A stretch of DNA of 64,000 bases from Allofrancisella inopinata (GTDB taxonomy: Bacteria; Pseudomonadota; Gammaproteobacteria; Francisellales; Francisellaceae): assembly GCF_012222965.1 (NCBI RefSeq), contig NZ_CP038241.1, positions 1,302,001-1,366,000 on the forward strand. The letters run 5' to 3'. Below the pieces are notes generated by a model that worked only from the letters and a program-made list of their open reading frames with translations, had not been told where the DNA came from and ran no database searches. Both the position numbers and the translations under genes were made by a program. Below, in pieces: positions 17,621-25,233 of the stretch; positions within the stretch are counted from its first letter, which is position 1; each line of letters opens with the position of its first letter.

Positions 17621-18682
17621 TTATATATATCCAGATCCATTACAGCAAGTGCATTTAATATTTTGTCCAATAAAACCAGCTCCTTTACAATAAACACAAA
17701 TAGGATGGAGTTTAGCATTATGTTCTCTACCTACAGTTATTCCTCCTTTTTGCTTATTTAAATAAAATTTAGCGTCAGATTTTTCTATAGCTTTTACCCC
17801 TTTAGAAATACGCATTTTTTCCATTTGCATAGCGCTTCTAGTAGCTTGCCCTCTATATATAGATTGAATTTTTGTAGCTGCTTTTGTCCGTGTTTGCTGT
17901 TCTTTATACCACTGTTCATTTAGCCCCGGAAATGTTGGGGTTAGGCATTCATCGTTATAATCACCCTCGTTATAAAAGTTACCTCGTCGTGTATTTATAA
18001 ATCCTTGCTTTTGTTTTTTTTCATTATCCTCATTATAAAATTCCTCATTATAAAAGTTATCTCGTCTCGTATTTATAAATCCTTGCTTTTGTTTTTTTTC
18101 ATTCTCTAAAATCTCCTCGGACGAAGGAAATTTATTACCGTAGAATATTGCATTCTGTTCAACTATAAGCCAATCAAGAGCTTCTTTATATGATTTAAAT
18201 ATCTTCCCAGTATTAACAAAATTATAGCCTAAGTCATTTAAATCATAGTATTTTGAAGTCTCTAGGTATGCTCTTATAATCTCAGCTGTACTTGAAGAAC
18301 ACTCTGAGAAATCCTTATAGTTCCAAAAACCTCCTCCGATTTTAAGTGAAATACAAGCTGTTTTTATATTTCCTAGCCTACAAAACTGTTCTTTTAATAA
18401 CTCATCAGGAAAATCTTCATACTCAGCTCCTATTTTATTCTCATAATAACCAAAAAAATCATCACCCATCACTAATTTAATTATTTCGCTATTAGAAGAA
18501 CTTCGTCTAGGAACATATGGTTTGACAAACGAACCAATCCCTGATTCCTCTAAACCTCTTATCGGAACCCAAGTATTAGTAAACCCAGCTTTAGCAGAAT
18601 TTTTACCACTTGACAGATAAAAAATATACCCCTCTATAACACATATTTTTCTTTCCTTAAATGTTGCCAATAAAATATTCAT
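17621..18682 (-). CDS. IQ-motif protein with tandem repeat and CXXC zinc-finger-like end
   Basis: 353 residues, family not recognised. No signal peptide or membrane helix. Residues 1-190 form an unknown globular region. Residues about 194-245 are a 26-residue unit repeated twice (EKKQKQGFINTRR core). At about 270-285 is an IQ motif (AATKIQSIYRGQATR), the pattern of eukaryotic calmodulin-binding IQ helices. The last 25 residues hold two CxxC-type pairs (CVYCKGAG, CTCCNGSG) like a DnaJ-type zinc-binding unit. An AGGAAGG site precedes the ATG. The eukaryote-like motif in a Francisella-like genome near a T6SS makes a host-directed effector plausible; this is inference. Confidence 0.7.
   Translation of the reverse strand: MNILLATFKERKICVIEGYIFYLSSGKNSAKAGFTNTWVPIRGLEESGIGSFVKPYVPRRSSSNSEIIKLVMGDDFFGYYENKIGAEYEDFPDELLKEQFCRLGNIKTACISLKIGGGFWNYKDFSECSSSTAEIIRAYLETSKYYDLNDLGYNFVNTGKIFKSYKEALDWLIVEQNAIFYGNKFPSSEEILENEKKQKQGFINTRRDNFYNEEFYNEDNEKKQKQGFINTRRGNFYNEGDYNDECLTPTFPGLNEQWYKEQQTRTKAATKIQSIYRGQATRSAMQMEKMRISKGVKAIEKSDAKFYLNKQKGGITVGREHNAKLHPICVYCKGAGFIGQNIKCTCCNGSGYI
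17966..18103. repeat. imperfect tandem repeat, 78-base period
   Basis: Two 60-base near-identical blocks (17966-18025 and 18044-18103), 78 bases apart, encode the 26-residue repeat of the IQ-motif protein. Only a few substitutions and compensating small shifts separate them, suggesting recent duplication. Confidence 0.9.
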
Positions 18683-19154
18683 TTTCCTTCCTATGTTAAT
18701 TACTATTTTAAACCCCAGTCAGCAATCTAACGGATACTAAATCATCTATACAATCTGACCACCTATTAATTGTTATTATAAACTAACTCGATTAGTTACA
18801 AAATTTATCATCTCCATACCTATAGCCTCCATCCTACTAAAGTAAGAGTATACAAATATGAGAAATTCTTTATAGGTAGTAAATTTAACAAGAGATTGTT
18901 TTTTAAATAACAATGTGACGTGTGTGATACGTAAAAAAACATTATAAACAAAGAAAAAACACTATTCTTACTATCTTTTATAGCAATTTTATAATATCAT
19001 CGTCTTTGTAAGGATAAAAGAAACATCATTAATTTGATTTTTCATGTGTGATTTTAGTTTTTGTTTGAACCTGAAATTATTATTACTTCGTCCATACAAC
19101 TAGTCAGATTTAATATCTGGATATAATAAACCAATAAAAATTAAAGAGAATAAA
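18683..19154. other. non-coding region between divergent genes
   Basis: 470 AT-rich bases with no open frame that looks coding. It must hold the promoters of the IQ-motif gene (minus) and of the csp-rpsU pair (plus). TATAAT at about 19120-19125, 29 bases or so before the csp ATG, is a possible -10 box following a short CAGAT/ATCTG hairpin. I see no clear -35 box and nothing else. Confidence 0.4.
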
Positions 19155-19358
19155 ATGAACAATAAATTACAAGGTACAGTTAAATTTTTTAATGAACAAA
19201 AAGGTTTTGGATTTATAACTCCTGAAAACGGAAGTAAAGACGTTTTTGTACATATTACTAAACTAAATGGCTCAACTCTTTCTGAGGGTCAACAAGTTGC
19301 TTTTGAAACACAAGAAGGTAGGAAGGGTCCTGAAGCTATAAATATTGAGGTGCTATAA
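19155..19358 (+). CDS. cold-shock domain protein (CspA family)
   Basis: 67 residues, a single OB-fold cold-shock domain with RNP1 (KGFGFIT) and RNP2 (VFVHI) nucleic-acid-binding motifs and the usual GTVKFFNEQ start. Binds single-stranded RNA/DNA as a chaperone. AAAGAGAA precedes the ATG. Its stop overlaps the rpsU ATG (TAATG), so the two proteins should be made together. Confidence 0.95.
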   Translation: MNNKLQGTVKFFNEQKGFGFITPENGSKDVFVHITKLNGSTLSEGQQVAFETQEGRKGPEAINIEVL

Positions 19359-19558
19359 TGCCTAGTATTAGAGTAGATGAACGTAAGCCATTTGATATAA
19401 GTCTAAGAAACTTTAAACGTGCTTGTGAAAAAGCGGGTATAAAGCAAGAGCTACGCGACAGACAACACTACACCAAACCAACAGAGAAAAGAAAAATAGC
19501 TAAGCGCTTAGCTATTAAAAGAGCTAGAATCGCTACTAGAAAAGCTTTTAGTTATTAA
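19358..19558 (+). CDS. rpsU: ribosomal protein S21 (bS21) paralogue
   Basis: 66 residues, normal S21 length, with the basic C-terminal half ([20 protein letters not shown]) that packs on the 30S platform. In most gammaproteobacteria rpsU precedes dnaG-rpoD; here it is fused in operon with a cold-shock gene, which suggests an extra copy. Francisella species carry several S21 homologues, and one has been reported to affect production of T6SS proteins. It lies 664 bases upstream of the T6SS operon on the same strand. Confidence 0.93.
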   Translation: MPSIRVDERKPFDISLRNFKRACEKAGIKQELRDRQHYTKPTEKRKIAKRLAIKRARIATRKAFSY

Positions 19559-19602
19559 ATTATAGAAATCACCTCCACTACTTATATGTTTGGTAGTATA
19601 AT

Positions 19603-20006
19603 CTAAAAATCAATCTCTTCATGCAAGCTAGAAGATGTTAGGTCTATAGCTACTCTAATCTTTTCAACTCATTGTAACCTGTTTTTTTTACCATGTTGTT
19701 TAATATGATTAATGTCCTCATTACCAAGAGCTGCTGCAAGCTAAAGTTAGAGCTCTAAGATTAGAAACACAAATCCCCTAAAAAGTTAGTAACATGGTTG
19801 ATTTTACGATAAGCATTAATTTTATTGAGATCCGTCAAATGAGTCCAAGATGACAAAGTGTATTAGTTTTATATAAAGTTAGCTTAATTATACAATTTTT
19901 TGGACTGATAGGATTTTTGTGTAGTAATAATTCCTTATGATCACCCTTATCTTTATTATTCAAATCTTGTCATAAAAGGCCAGCCATAAACATCTCCTAT
20001 AACCAT
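19603..20006 (-). pseudogene. decayed reading frame upstream of the T6SS operon
   Basis: No intact gene lies in 19559-20221, but the minus strand keeps protein-like pieces in shifting frames: MVIGDVYGWPFMTRFE, then NNKDKGDHKELLLHKNP, TDLNKINAYRKINHVTNF, SNLRALTLA, and finally VEKIRVAIDLTSSSLHEE before a stop at 19603. The pieces are joined by several frameshifts and in-frame stops over about 400 bases. I do not recognise the family. It may be the eroded remnant of a gene once flanking the T6SS locus. Confidence 0.4.
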
Positions 20007-20221
20007 CTTTAAATCAACAACCCTTTCCAACTAATTCCACCACTTAATATTTAAACCAAGACTTAATCTTCAAAGCTTTTTATTGAAAATAATTAAAAAT
20101 TATAATTAATTACAAAACATGCTTGAACAAAAATGTAAATGAGTATAGAATTATATAATTATAAAGTTAGCTTTAATTTAGCTATCAGTTTAAGCAAACC
20201 AAAAGGAGTGTAATATAAATC

Positions 20222-20755
20222 ATGTCAGTTAATGAAACTATACCTAAATCTCGTGTCAATATCACGTATGATATGGACGTTAGTGGTACAAAGCAGGCTA
20301 AAGAGTTGCCACTTAAGCAATTAGTTATTGGGGATTTTTCTCAAGGCTCTTCAAAAGAGAAATCTCTAGAGCTAGCAAATCGTAAAGTATATGAAATAGA
20401 AAGTAATAATCTAGATTCTGTTATGCAAGAAATGGGTATACAACTTGATATTAATGTTGAAAATCATGTCGAACCTGCTAGTGGTGTACTAAATGTAAAG
20501 ATCCCTCTAAAGTCTATGAAATCTTTTAACCCAAACAGTATAGCTCAAAACATACCTGAACTTTCAAAATTACTGAAAGTAAAAGAACTTCTAAAAGAAT
20601 ATATTTCCCTAATTGATAACAACAGAAAATTTAGAAATCTAGTGAATAATTTATCAGCTAGCCCAGAATCCCTAGAAAGCTTAATACAACAGTTAAAGCT
20701 AGACGATAATAGTGGCTATCGTATAGAAAATTCTCCAGAAAACAAAGAGGTGTAA
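20222..20755 (+). CDS. tssB: T6SS sheath small subunit TssB (IglA-like)
   Basis: 177 residues, close to Francisella IglA (about 184). VipA/TssB family: SRVNITYDMDVSGTKQAKELPLK near the start, LVIGDFS, then LNVKIPLKSMKSFNPNSIAQNIPEL and LLKVKELLKEYISLIDNNRKFRN. Forms the contractile sheath with TssC. First gene of a 13-gene operon. An AAAGGAG site lies 13 bases before the ATG, a rather long spacing. The preceding 200 bases are AT-rich with several possible -10 boxes (TATAAT near 20155). Confidence 0.93.
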   Translation: MSVNETIPKSRVNITYDMDVSGTKQAKELPLKQLVIGDFSQGSSKEKSLELANRKVYEIESNNLDSVMQEMGIQLDINVENHVEPASGVLNVKIPLKSMKSFNPNSIAQNIPELSKLLKVKELLKEYISLIDNNRKFRNLVNNLSASPESLESLIQQLKLDDNSGYRIENSPENKEV

Positions 20756-20762
20756 ATATTAT

Positions 20763-22244
20763 ATGAGTGAAATAAAAGAGAAACTAGCATCTTGTAGTGA
20801 TATTTTGCAAGCGGCAAATTTGGAGCCTAAAGAAAATTTTGAAATAGTCAATTACGGAAGCATTGATACTATTGAACCAACAAATTATGAAGGCAGAATG
20901 CTATCGGCATTAGCTTTTTTGCTATCTAATTCAAAAGACTCTATAAATAAGGTATCTGCTCAAGAGTTAATGGATAAAATAGATAACGTTATATGCTCTC
21001 AAGTCCAGGAAGTCTTACAAGATGATACTTTCAGAAAGTTAGAAGAAAGTTGGCGCAGTGTTTATGAATTAGCAAGTTCTATAGATAATAATAAAACTAA
21101 GTTAGCTATTCTAGATGTGGATAAAGAAGAATTAGCTGAAGATTTTGAAATGAACGCAGCTGATATATTAAGTAGTGATCTTTTCCAAAAAACATATGTT
21201 CACGAGTATGACCAATATGGTGGAGAGCCTTTTGGTTCTATAATAGGTCTTTACGAGTTCGATAAGACTCAAGAGGATATTGAATGGCTTATGACCATGG
21301 GTAAAATAGCTGAGGCTTCCCATGCTCCTTTTATAGCTGCAATCTCTCCTAATTTCTTTGGTGGTAAAGATTATAGCTCTCTTTCTGAAATAAAAGATAT
21401 AGATAGTATGATGGCTCATCCACGCTTTGGCAGATGGAACGCTTTTAGAAAGACTAAGTCAGCAGGTTACATTGGCCTGACACTACCTAATTTTATGCTA
21501 AGAGCCCCATACCATCCGGATACAAACCCAGTGGGTAAAGGAGTCATCTCTAACTTTAAAGAAAGTGTAGATATTTCTAAACCTTATGAAAGCTGTCTAT
21601 GGGGTAACGCAGCTGTTTTATTCGCTAAGAACTTATATAGATCATTTACAGTAACTGGGTGGTGCCAATCTATTTGTGGGCCTACTAGTGGTGGATTAGT
21701 AGAAGGTCTACCTATATATAACTATAACAGTCATGATGCTAATGCTTATGTTTTACCTACTAATTATTTGATTCCAGATCATAAAGAGTATGGTTTAGCT
21801 AAAGCAGGATTTATACCTTTGGTTTATGAGAAAAAGACTGCTAATGCTTGCTTTTTTAGTGCTCAATCACTTAAGTTGGCAGAAGAGTTTGAAAATGATA
21901 ATGATTCAGAAAATAGCCAAATGGTAACCAAGTTACCTTATACATTCTCTATGTCAAAAATAGCACACTATGTTAAATGTATGACAAGGGATGTTATAGG
22001 GTCAGAAGCTGATGAAACCGTGGTTAGCAACGCTATAACATCATGGTTAAATCAGTATGTAACCACAGCACCAAACCCCAATTCTTTAACTAAATCTTAC
22101 TACCCTTTTAAAAACGTGGGTGTAGGAGTAGAAAAGAATAGAGGTATGGCGGGTCACTACAAGTGTCATATTGAAATTTTACCACATATCAAATTTGAAG
22201 GTATGGACGTAACAATGAAAATAGATACGCGTTTAGACTCGTAA
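20763..22244 (+). CDS. tssC: T6SS sheath large subunit TssC (IglB-like)
   Basis: 493 residues, matching IglB/VipB in length. Signature regions are the WRSVYELASSID block (about 97-108), SLSEIKDIDSMMAHPRFGRWNAFRKT, GYIGLTLPNFMLRAPYHP, ESCLWGNAAVLFAKNL and the C-terminal NPNSLTKSYYPFKNVGV. Interlocks with TssB in the sheath. Seven bases after tssB. It is one of the most conserved parts of any T6SS, which makes the cluster assignment secure. Confidence 0.96.
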   Translation: MSEIKEKLASCSDILQAANLEPKENFEIVNYGSIDTIEPTNYEGRMLSALAFLLSNSKDSINKVSAQELMDKIDNVICSQVQEVLQDDTFRKLEESWRSVYELASSIDNNKTKLAILDVDKEELAEDFEMNAADILSSDLFQKTYVHEYDQYGGEPFGSIIGLYEFDKTQEDIEWLMTMGKIAEASHAPFIAAISPNFFGGKDYSSLSEIKDIDSMMAHPRFGRWNAFRKTKSAGYIGLTLPNFMLRAPYHPDTNPVGKGVISNFKESVDISKPYESCLWGNAAVLFAKNLYRSFTVTGWCQSICGPTSGGLVEGLPIYNYNSHDANAYVLPTNYLIPDHKEYGLAKAGFIPLVYEKKTANACFFSAQSLKLAEEFENDNDSENSQMVTKLPYTFSMSKIAHYVKCMTRDVIGSEADETVVSNAITSWLNQYVTTAPNPNSLTKSYYPFKNVGVGVEKNRGMAGHYKCHIEILPHIKFEGMDVTMKIDTRLDS

Positions 22245-22282
22245 AAATGTAATTAACTAAATAAAACTTTAGAGGAAAAAAA

Positions 22283-22897
22283 ATGAGACCTACAGAATGT
22301 GTAAAATACGATAGAAGAGGTTTAGAAATAGACCATTATTTTGGGTGTGCAGAAAGTGAGATGTTTATTAAAACTGAAGCCCCTTTACTATTGATTGAAA
22401 AAGGAGGACTTGAAGTAAAATCTGGCAGCGAAAAAGTAACTATAGAAAATATAGCAGGTGTATATGATAGAAAAAAAGATGATGGTACAACAACAGCTAT
22501 TAGCGGTGCTATCTTAGGGTTTCATGCAAGGTCTAATCCTGGTGAAGTTTATGATTTTAAAATATGCTTATCATCAAAAACTAAGATTGAAAAAAAACAA
22601 GGTAATTCGGACTCTTTAATTGTTAAACTAAAGCCAGGAAAATTAAATAAAGAGCAAATAGCATTTAAAGATAAAGATAAAACTATATGGTTAAGTGTGT
22701 TTGAAGTAAAGACCGAACTTGAGATATCAGTACCAGCTGATGCCTATGAAGTTCATAGTGGCTCCCACCCTGGGTTACAAATTCTTCATATTCACCATGG
22801 ACTTATAAAAGGTATCACTCAGATGAGTATCCCAGCAACAAATGAAAAAAACTCTCTTCAAGTTATAGAAATGGGTGATCCAACAGCAGGTAAATAA
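22283..22897 (+). CDS. presumed T6SS tube protein (Hcp/IglC position)
   Basis: 204 residues, same size and position as IglC (about 209 residues, after iglA-iglB). The sequence is beta-rich and soluble, without a signal peptide: VTIENIAGVYDRKKDDG, ISGAILGFHARSNPGEVYD and LHIHHGLIKGI are distinctive. I cannot see direct similarity to IglC or to canonical Hcp, so the call is by gene order and size. AGAGGA lies close before the ATG. An alternative is a system-specific sheath or spike accessory protein. Confidence 0.5.
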   Translation: MRPTECVKYDRRGLEIDHYFGCAESEMFIKTEAPLLLIEKGGLEVKSGSEKVTIENIAGVYDRKKDDGTTTAISGAILGFHARSNPGEVYDFKICLSSKTKIEKKQGNSDSLIVKLKPGKLNKEQIAFKDKDKTIWLSVFEVKTELEISVPADAYEVHSGSHPGLQILHIHHGLIKGITQMSIPATNEKNSLQVIEMGDPTAGK

Positions 22898-22898
22898 C

Positions 22899-24116
22899 AT
22901 GTCATTAATACACTGGCAAGTAGGTCAGTATTTATCACCTGAACATTTCTCTTGTCAACAAGATGGAGTGTTAGGTTTAAACACTGACATTTCTTTAAAA
23001 CTTCTTAATTATAGTGATGGGTTGTTTGATATAGCTTTAGATATGGAACAATTCATTTATAATATCGTGGATTTAAAAAGCCTTATCCTGGTACTTCCTG
23101 AGTTTAAGCCGGTAGTACTAGGACATAACGCTAAAGTAGAAAAATATAATCTAATAAAAAAAAGTAACAATAATCACGTATCACTACATTTAAACATTAG
23201 CACAGAAAAAATTATTGAAAATGTAAAAGTTAATGGTACCAATATTAAATTAGAACATTTAAGCATCTATTTTTCAGAATCATTCGATAACGAGGCTAAA
23301 TTTTCGTTTAAAATAATGGACCTGGAGTTTGCTGAGGATACACATAAGTGGGAAGTAAAACCAGGTTTTTTCCCTAGGCTTATAGCTTTACCATACATGT
23401 ACAGTAAAGAGATATTAACCCGTATGAGCGTTTGTATTAATGAAATTAATTCTTTTATTAATATAGAGGTTTCCAAAACTAATAATTTTTGGCGCTATGC
23501 TCATTTATATCTAAAGCTTTCAGAGGTAGATAATTGGCTTAAGTCTAGTATTAATATAGAAGATCAACCCCCTATTTTATTTAAAGATATAATAAAACAT
23601 ATTCAAGGGTTATCTTCGATAGCATTTATTCTTAAAGGGCAAAACCCTAACTTGTTTATTCCTAACGGTTTAGATATTTATAATACACTTGAAGCTCTTA
23701 AAGAATTAGAATTTCAAATAAGGAAACTTAATCTAATAGAGCATAAAATTTGTCCTCTTGAATATAGAGAAGGTATATATAGAAGTAAAATTTTGCCAGC
23801 TAACTTCTTTGAATCTAATAATAAATATATAGTCATTGAAAGTAGCCAAAATCTAGATTCCTTAGACCTCTCTCTAATGAAAGTTTTCGCGCCTTCTGAA
23901 ATTAGAGATATTGTTATAAACTCTATAAACGGTGTTGAAGTAGATAGTGTTGAAGACAACATTTCACAAAAAATATTCCCTGAAGCAAAGAAAACTTTAC
24001 TTATAAAGCCTTATGGAGATAGGTGGAATGCAATACTCCATGACAAGTTAATATGCATAAAAAGCTTTCAAGAAAAAAATAATACTTTTGATAGGGTATA
24101 TATAGCGTATGATTAG
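22899..24116 (+). CDS. tssK: T6SS baseplate protein TssK (IglD-like)
   Basis: 405 residues from the ATG one base after the previous stop; an upstream in-frame extension would overlap the previous gene and is unlikely. IglD is about 400 residues. The TssK N-terminal signature is present (IHWQVGQYLSPEHFSCQQD), and the region ALPYMYSKEILTRMSVCINEI fits the middle domain. Connects the baseplate to the membrane complex. Follows the IglC-position gene as in iglABCD. Confidence 0.82.
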   Translation: MSLIHWQVGQYLSPEHFSCQQDGVLGLNTDISLKLLNYSDGLFDIALDMEQFIYNIVDLKSLILVLPEFKPVVLGHNAKVEKYNLIKKSNNNHVSLHLNISTEKIIENVKVNGTNIKLEHLSIYFSESFDNEAKFSFKIMDLEFAEDTHKWEVKPGFFPRLIALPYMYSKEILTRMSVCINEINSFINIEVSKTNNFWRYAHLYLKLSEVDNWLKSSINIEDQPPILFKDIIKHIQGLSSIAFILKGQNPNLFIPNGLDIYNTLEALKELEFQIRKLNLIEHKICPLEYREGIYRSKILPANFFESNNKYIVIESSQNLDSLDLSLMKVFAPSEIRDIVINSINGVEVDSVEDNISQKIFPEAKKTLLIKPYGDRWNAILHDKLICIKSFQEKNNTFDRVYIAYD

Positions 24117-25218
24117 AAAAGAATTAACTATAAACATATTAAACTTATTATCAAAAGCCAGTGAGGCTGAAGAAGTAGCCTATATTGCTCTACCAGATGA
24201 GTTTGAACAAGCATATATTTGTATCAATGAAGAGGACTATTTAGCTGCGCAAGATATATGTATAAATATCATAAATAAAGGCTGTATAGATGCAAAGGTA
24301 ATTTGTTATCTAGTTTTTTGTATGTGGTTTAATAGTCAAGATGTTAATGAATACAGTTTAATCTTAGAAGAACTGTACCAAATTTATTTATTTTTAACAG
24401 AACTCATCGACCAAAAAAAAATAAAACCGAGATATTGTAAGTCTGCTACAAAATGGCTATATAACATGTTGTGCATGCATGCAGATTTTCTAAAATCTAA
24501 AGAAACTTTTTTACCCGAAGATAAAGCGTCTATAATAGCTGCAATAAAAGTATTTATTGATCAGACTAGTAAATTAGAGTTAGATGAGGAAGAACATTTT
24601 GCCTTATTGAATAAGTTTATGCAAAAGTGGCAGGAAATAAAAACAAAACAACTAAATGATGATCTTAATGATATAGACATCTCTAGTAACCAAAATCAAC
24701 AACGCGATGTTCAAGTCAAACCAACTTTAACTACTGATCAATTAGTAAATTTGACAAACTCAGATGTTCAAAATGAACTTCAAGGTAGCTATGAATGGAA
24801 TAAGCTTTTAAATGAAATTAAACAATTTGATAATTTCATTATTAACAATAATTTCCTTCCTGCTGCTATATTACAGAAAAAAATACAGTCTAAAATAGAA
24901 AAATTTGATCCTTTGGTATACTTCCCTAACTTCTTTAATTCTTATTTAAATTCTAAATTAAAAGGTTTTGAAAAAATTGTAGAAACATCCACTCTACAAA
25001 ACCATTACCTTTGGAGTTTATTAGATAATCTATATGAGGTAGATAGAATAAGTTTCTCTAATTTAGACTTCGAGCAATATATAAATATTATGATGAAAGA
25101 AAATACTACTAGTAGTTATCCAGAGGATGAACACGATAGGTTAGATAATGCTGAACACCGCTACAATCGTGGTATGAGCCAGCATGATGATGATGATTTT
25201 AATAACGATGATTTTTAA
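24109..25218 (+). CDS. TssA-like / IglI-like T6SS component
   Basis: 369 residues, overlapping tssK by eight bases. Mostly helical. Residues 30-190 look like helical-repeat structure. The C-terminal part (FDPLVYFPNFFNSYLNSKLKG, about 265-285) recalls the DP-x-x-(Y/F)-(F/L)-P block near the end of TssA/ImpA proteins. The tail is very acidic (HDDDDFNNDDF). FPI IglI is of similar length. I favour a TssA-like baseplate/sheath-assembly role, but similarity is weak. Confidence 0.45.
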   Translation: MIRKELTINILNLLSKASEAEEVAYIALPDEFEQAYICINEEDYLAAQDICINIINKGCIDAKVICYLVFCMWFNSQDVNEYSLILEELYQIYLFLTELIDQKKIKPRYCKSATKWLYNMLCMHADFLKSKETFLPEDKASIIAAIKVFIDQTSKLELDEEEHFALLNKFMQKWQEIKTKQLNDDLNDIDISSNQNQQRDVQVKPTLTTDQLVNLTNSDVQNELQGSYEWNKLLNEIKQFDNFIINNNFLPAAILQKKIQSKIEKFDPLVYFPNFFNSYLNSKLKGFEKIVETSTLQNHYLWSLLDNLYEVDRISFSNLDFEQYINIMMKENTTSSYPEDEHDRLDNAEHRYNRGMSQHDDDDFNNDDF

Positions 25219-25233
25219 CTTTTAAAGGCATAT

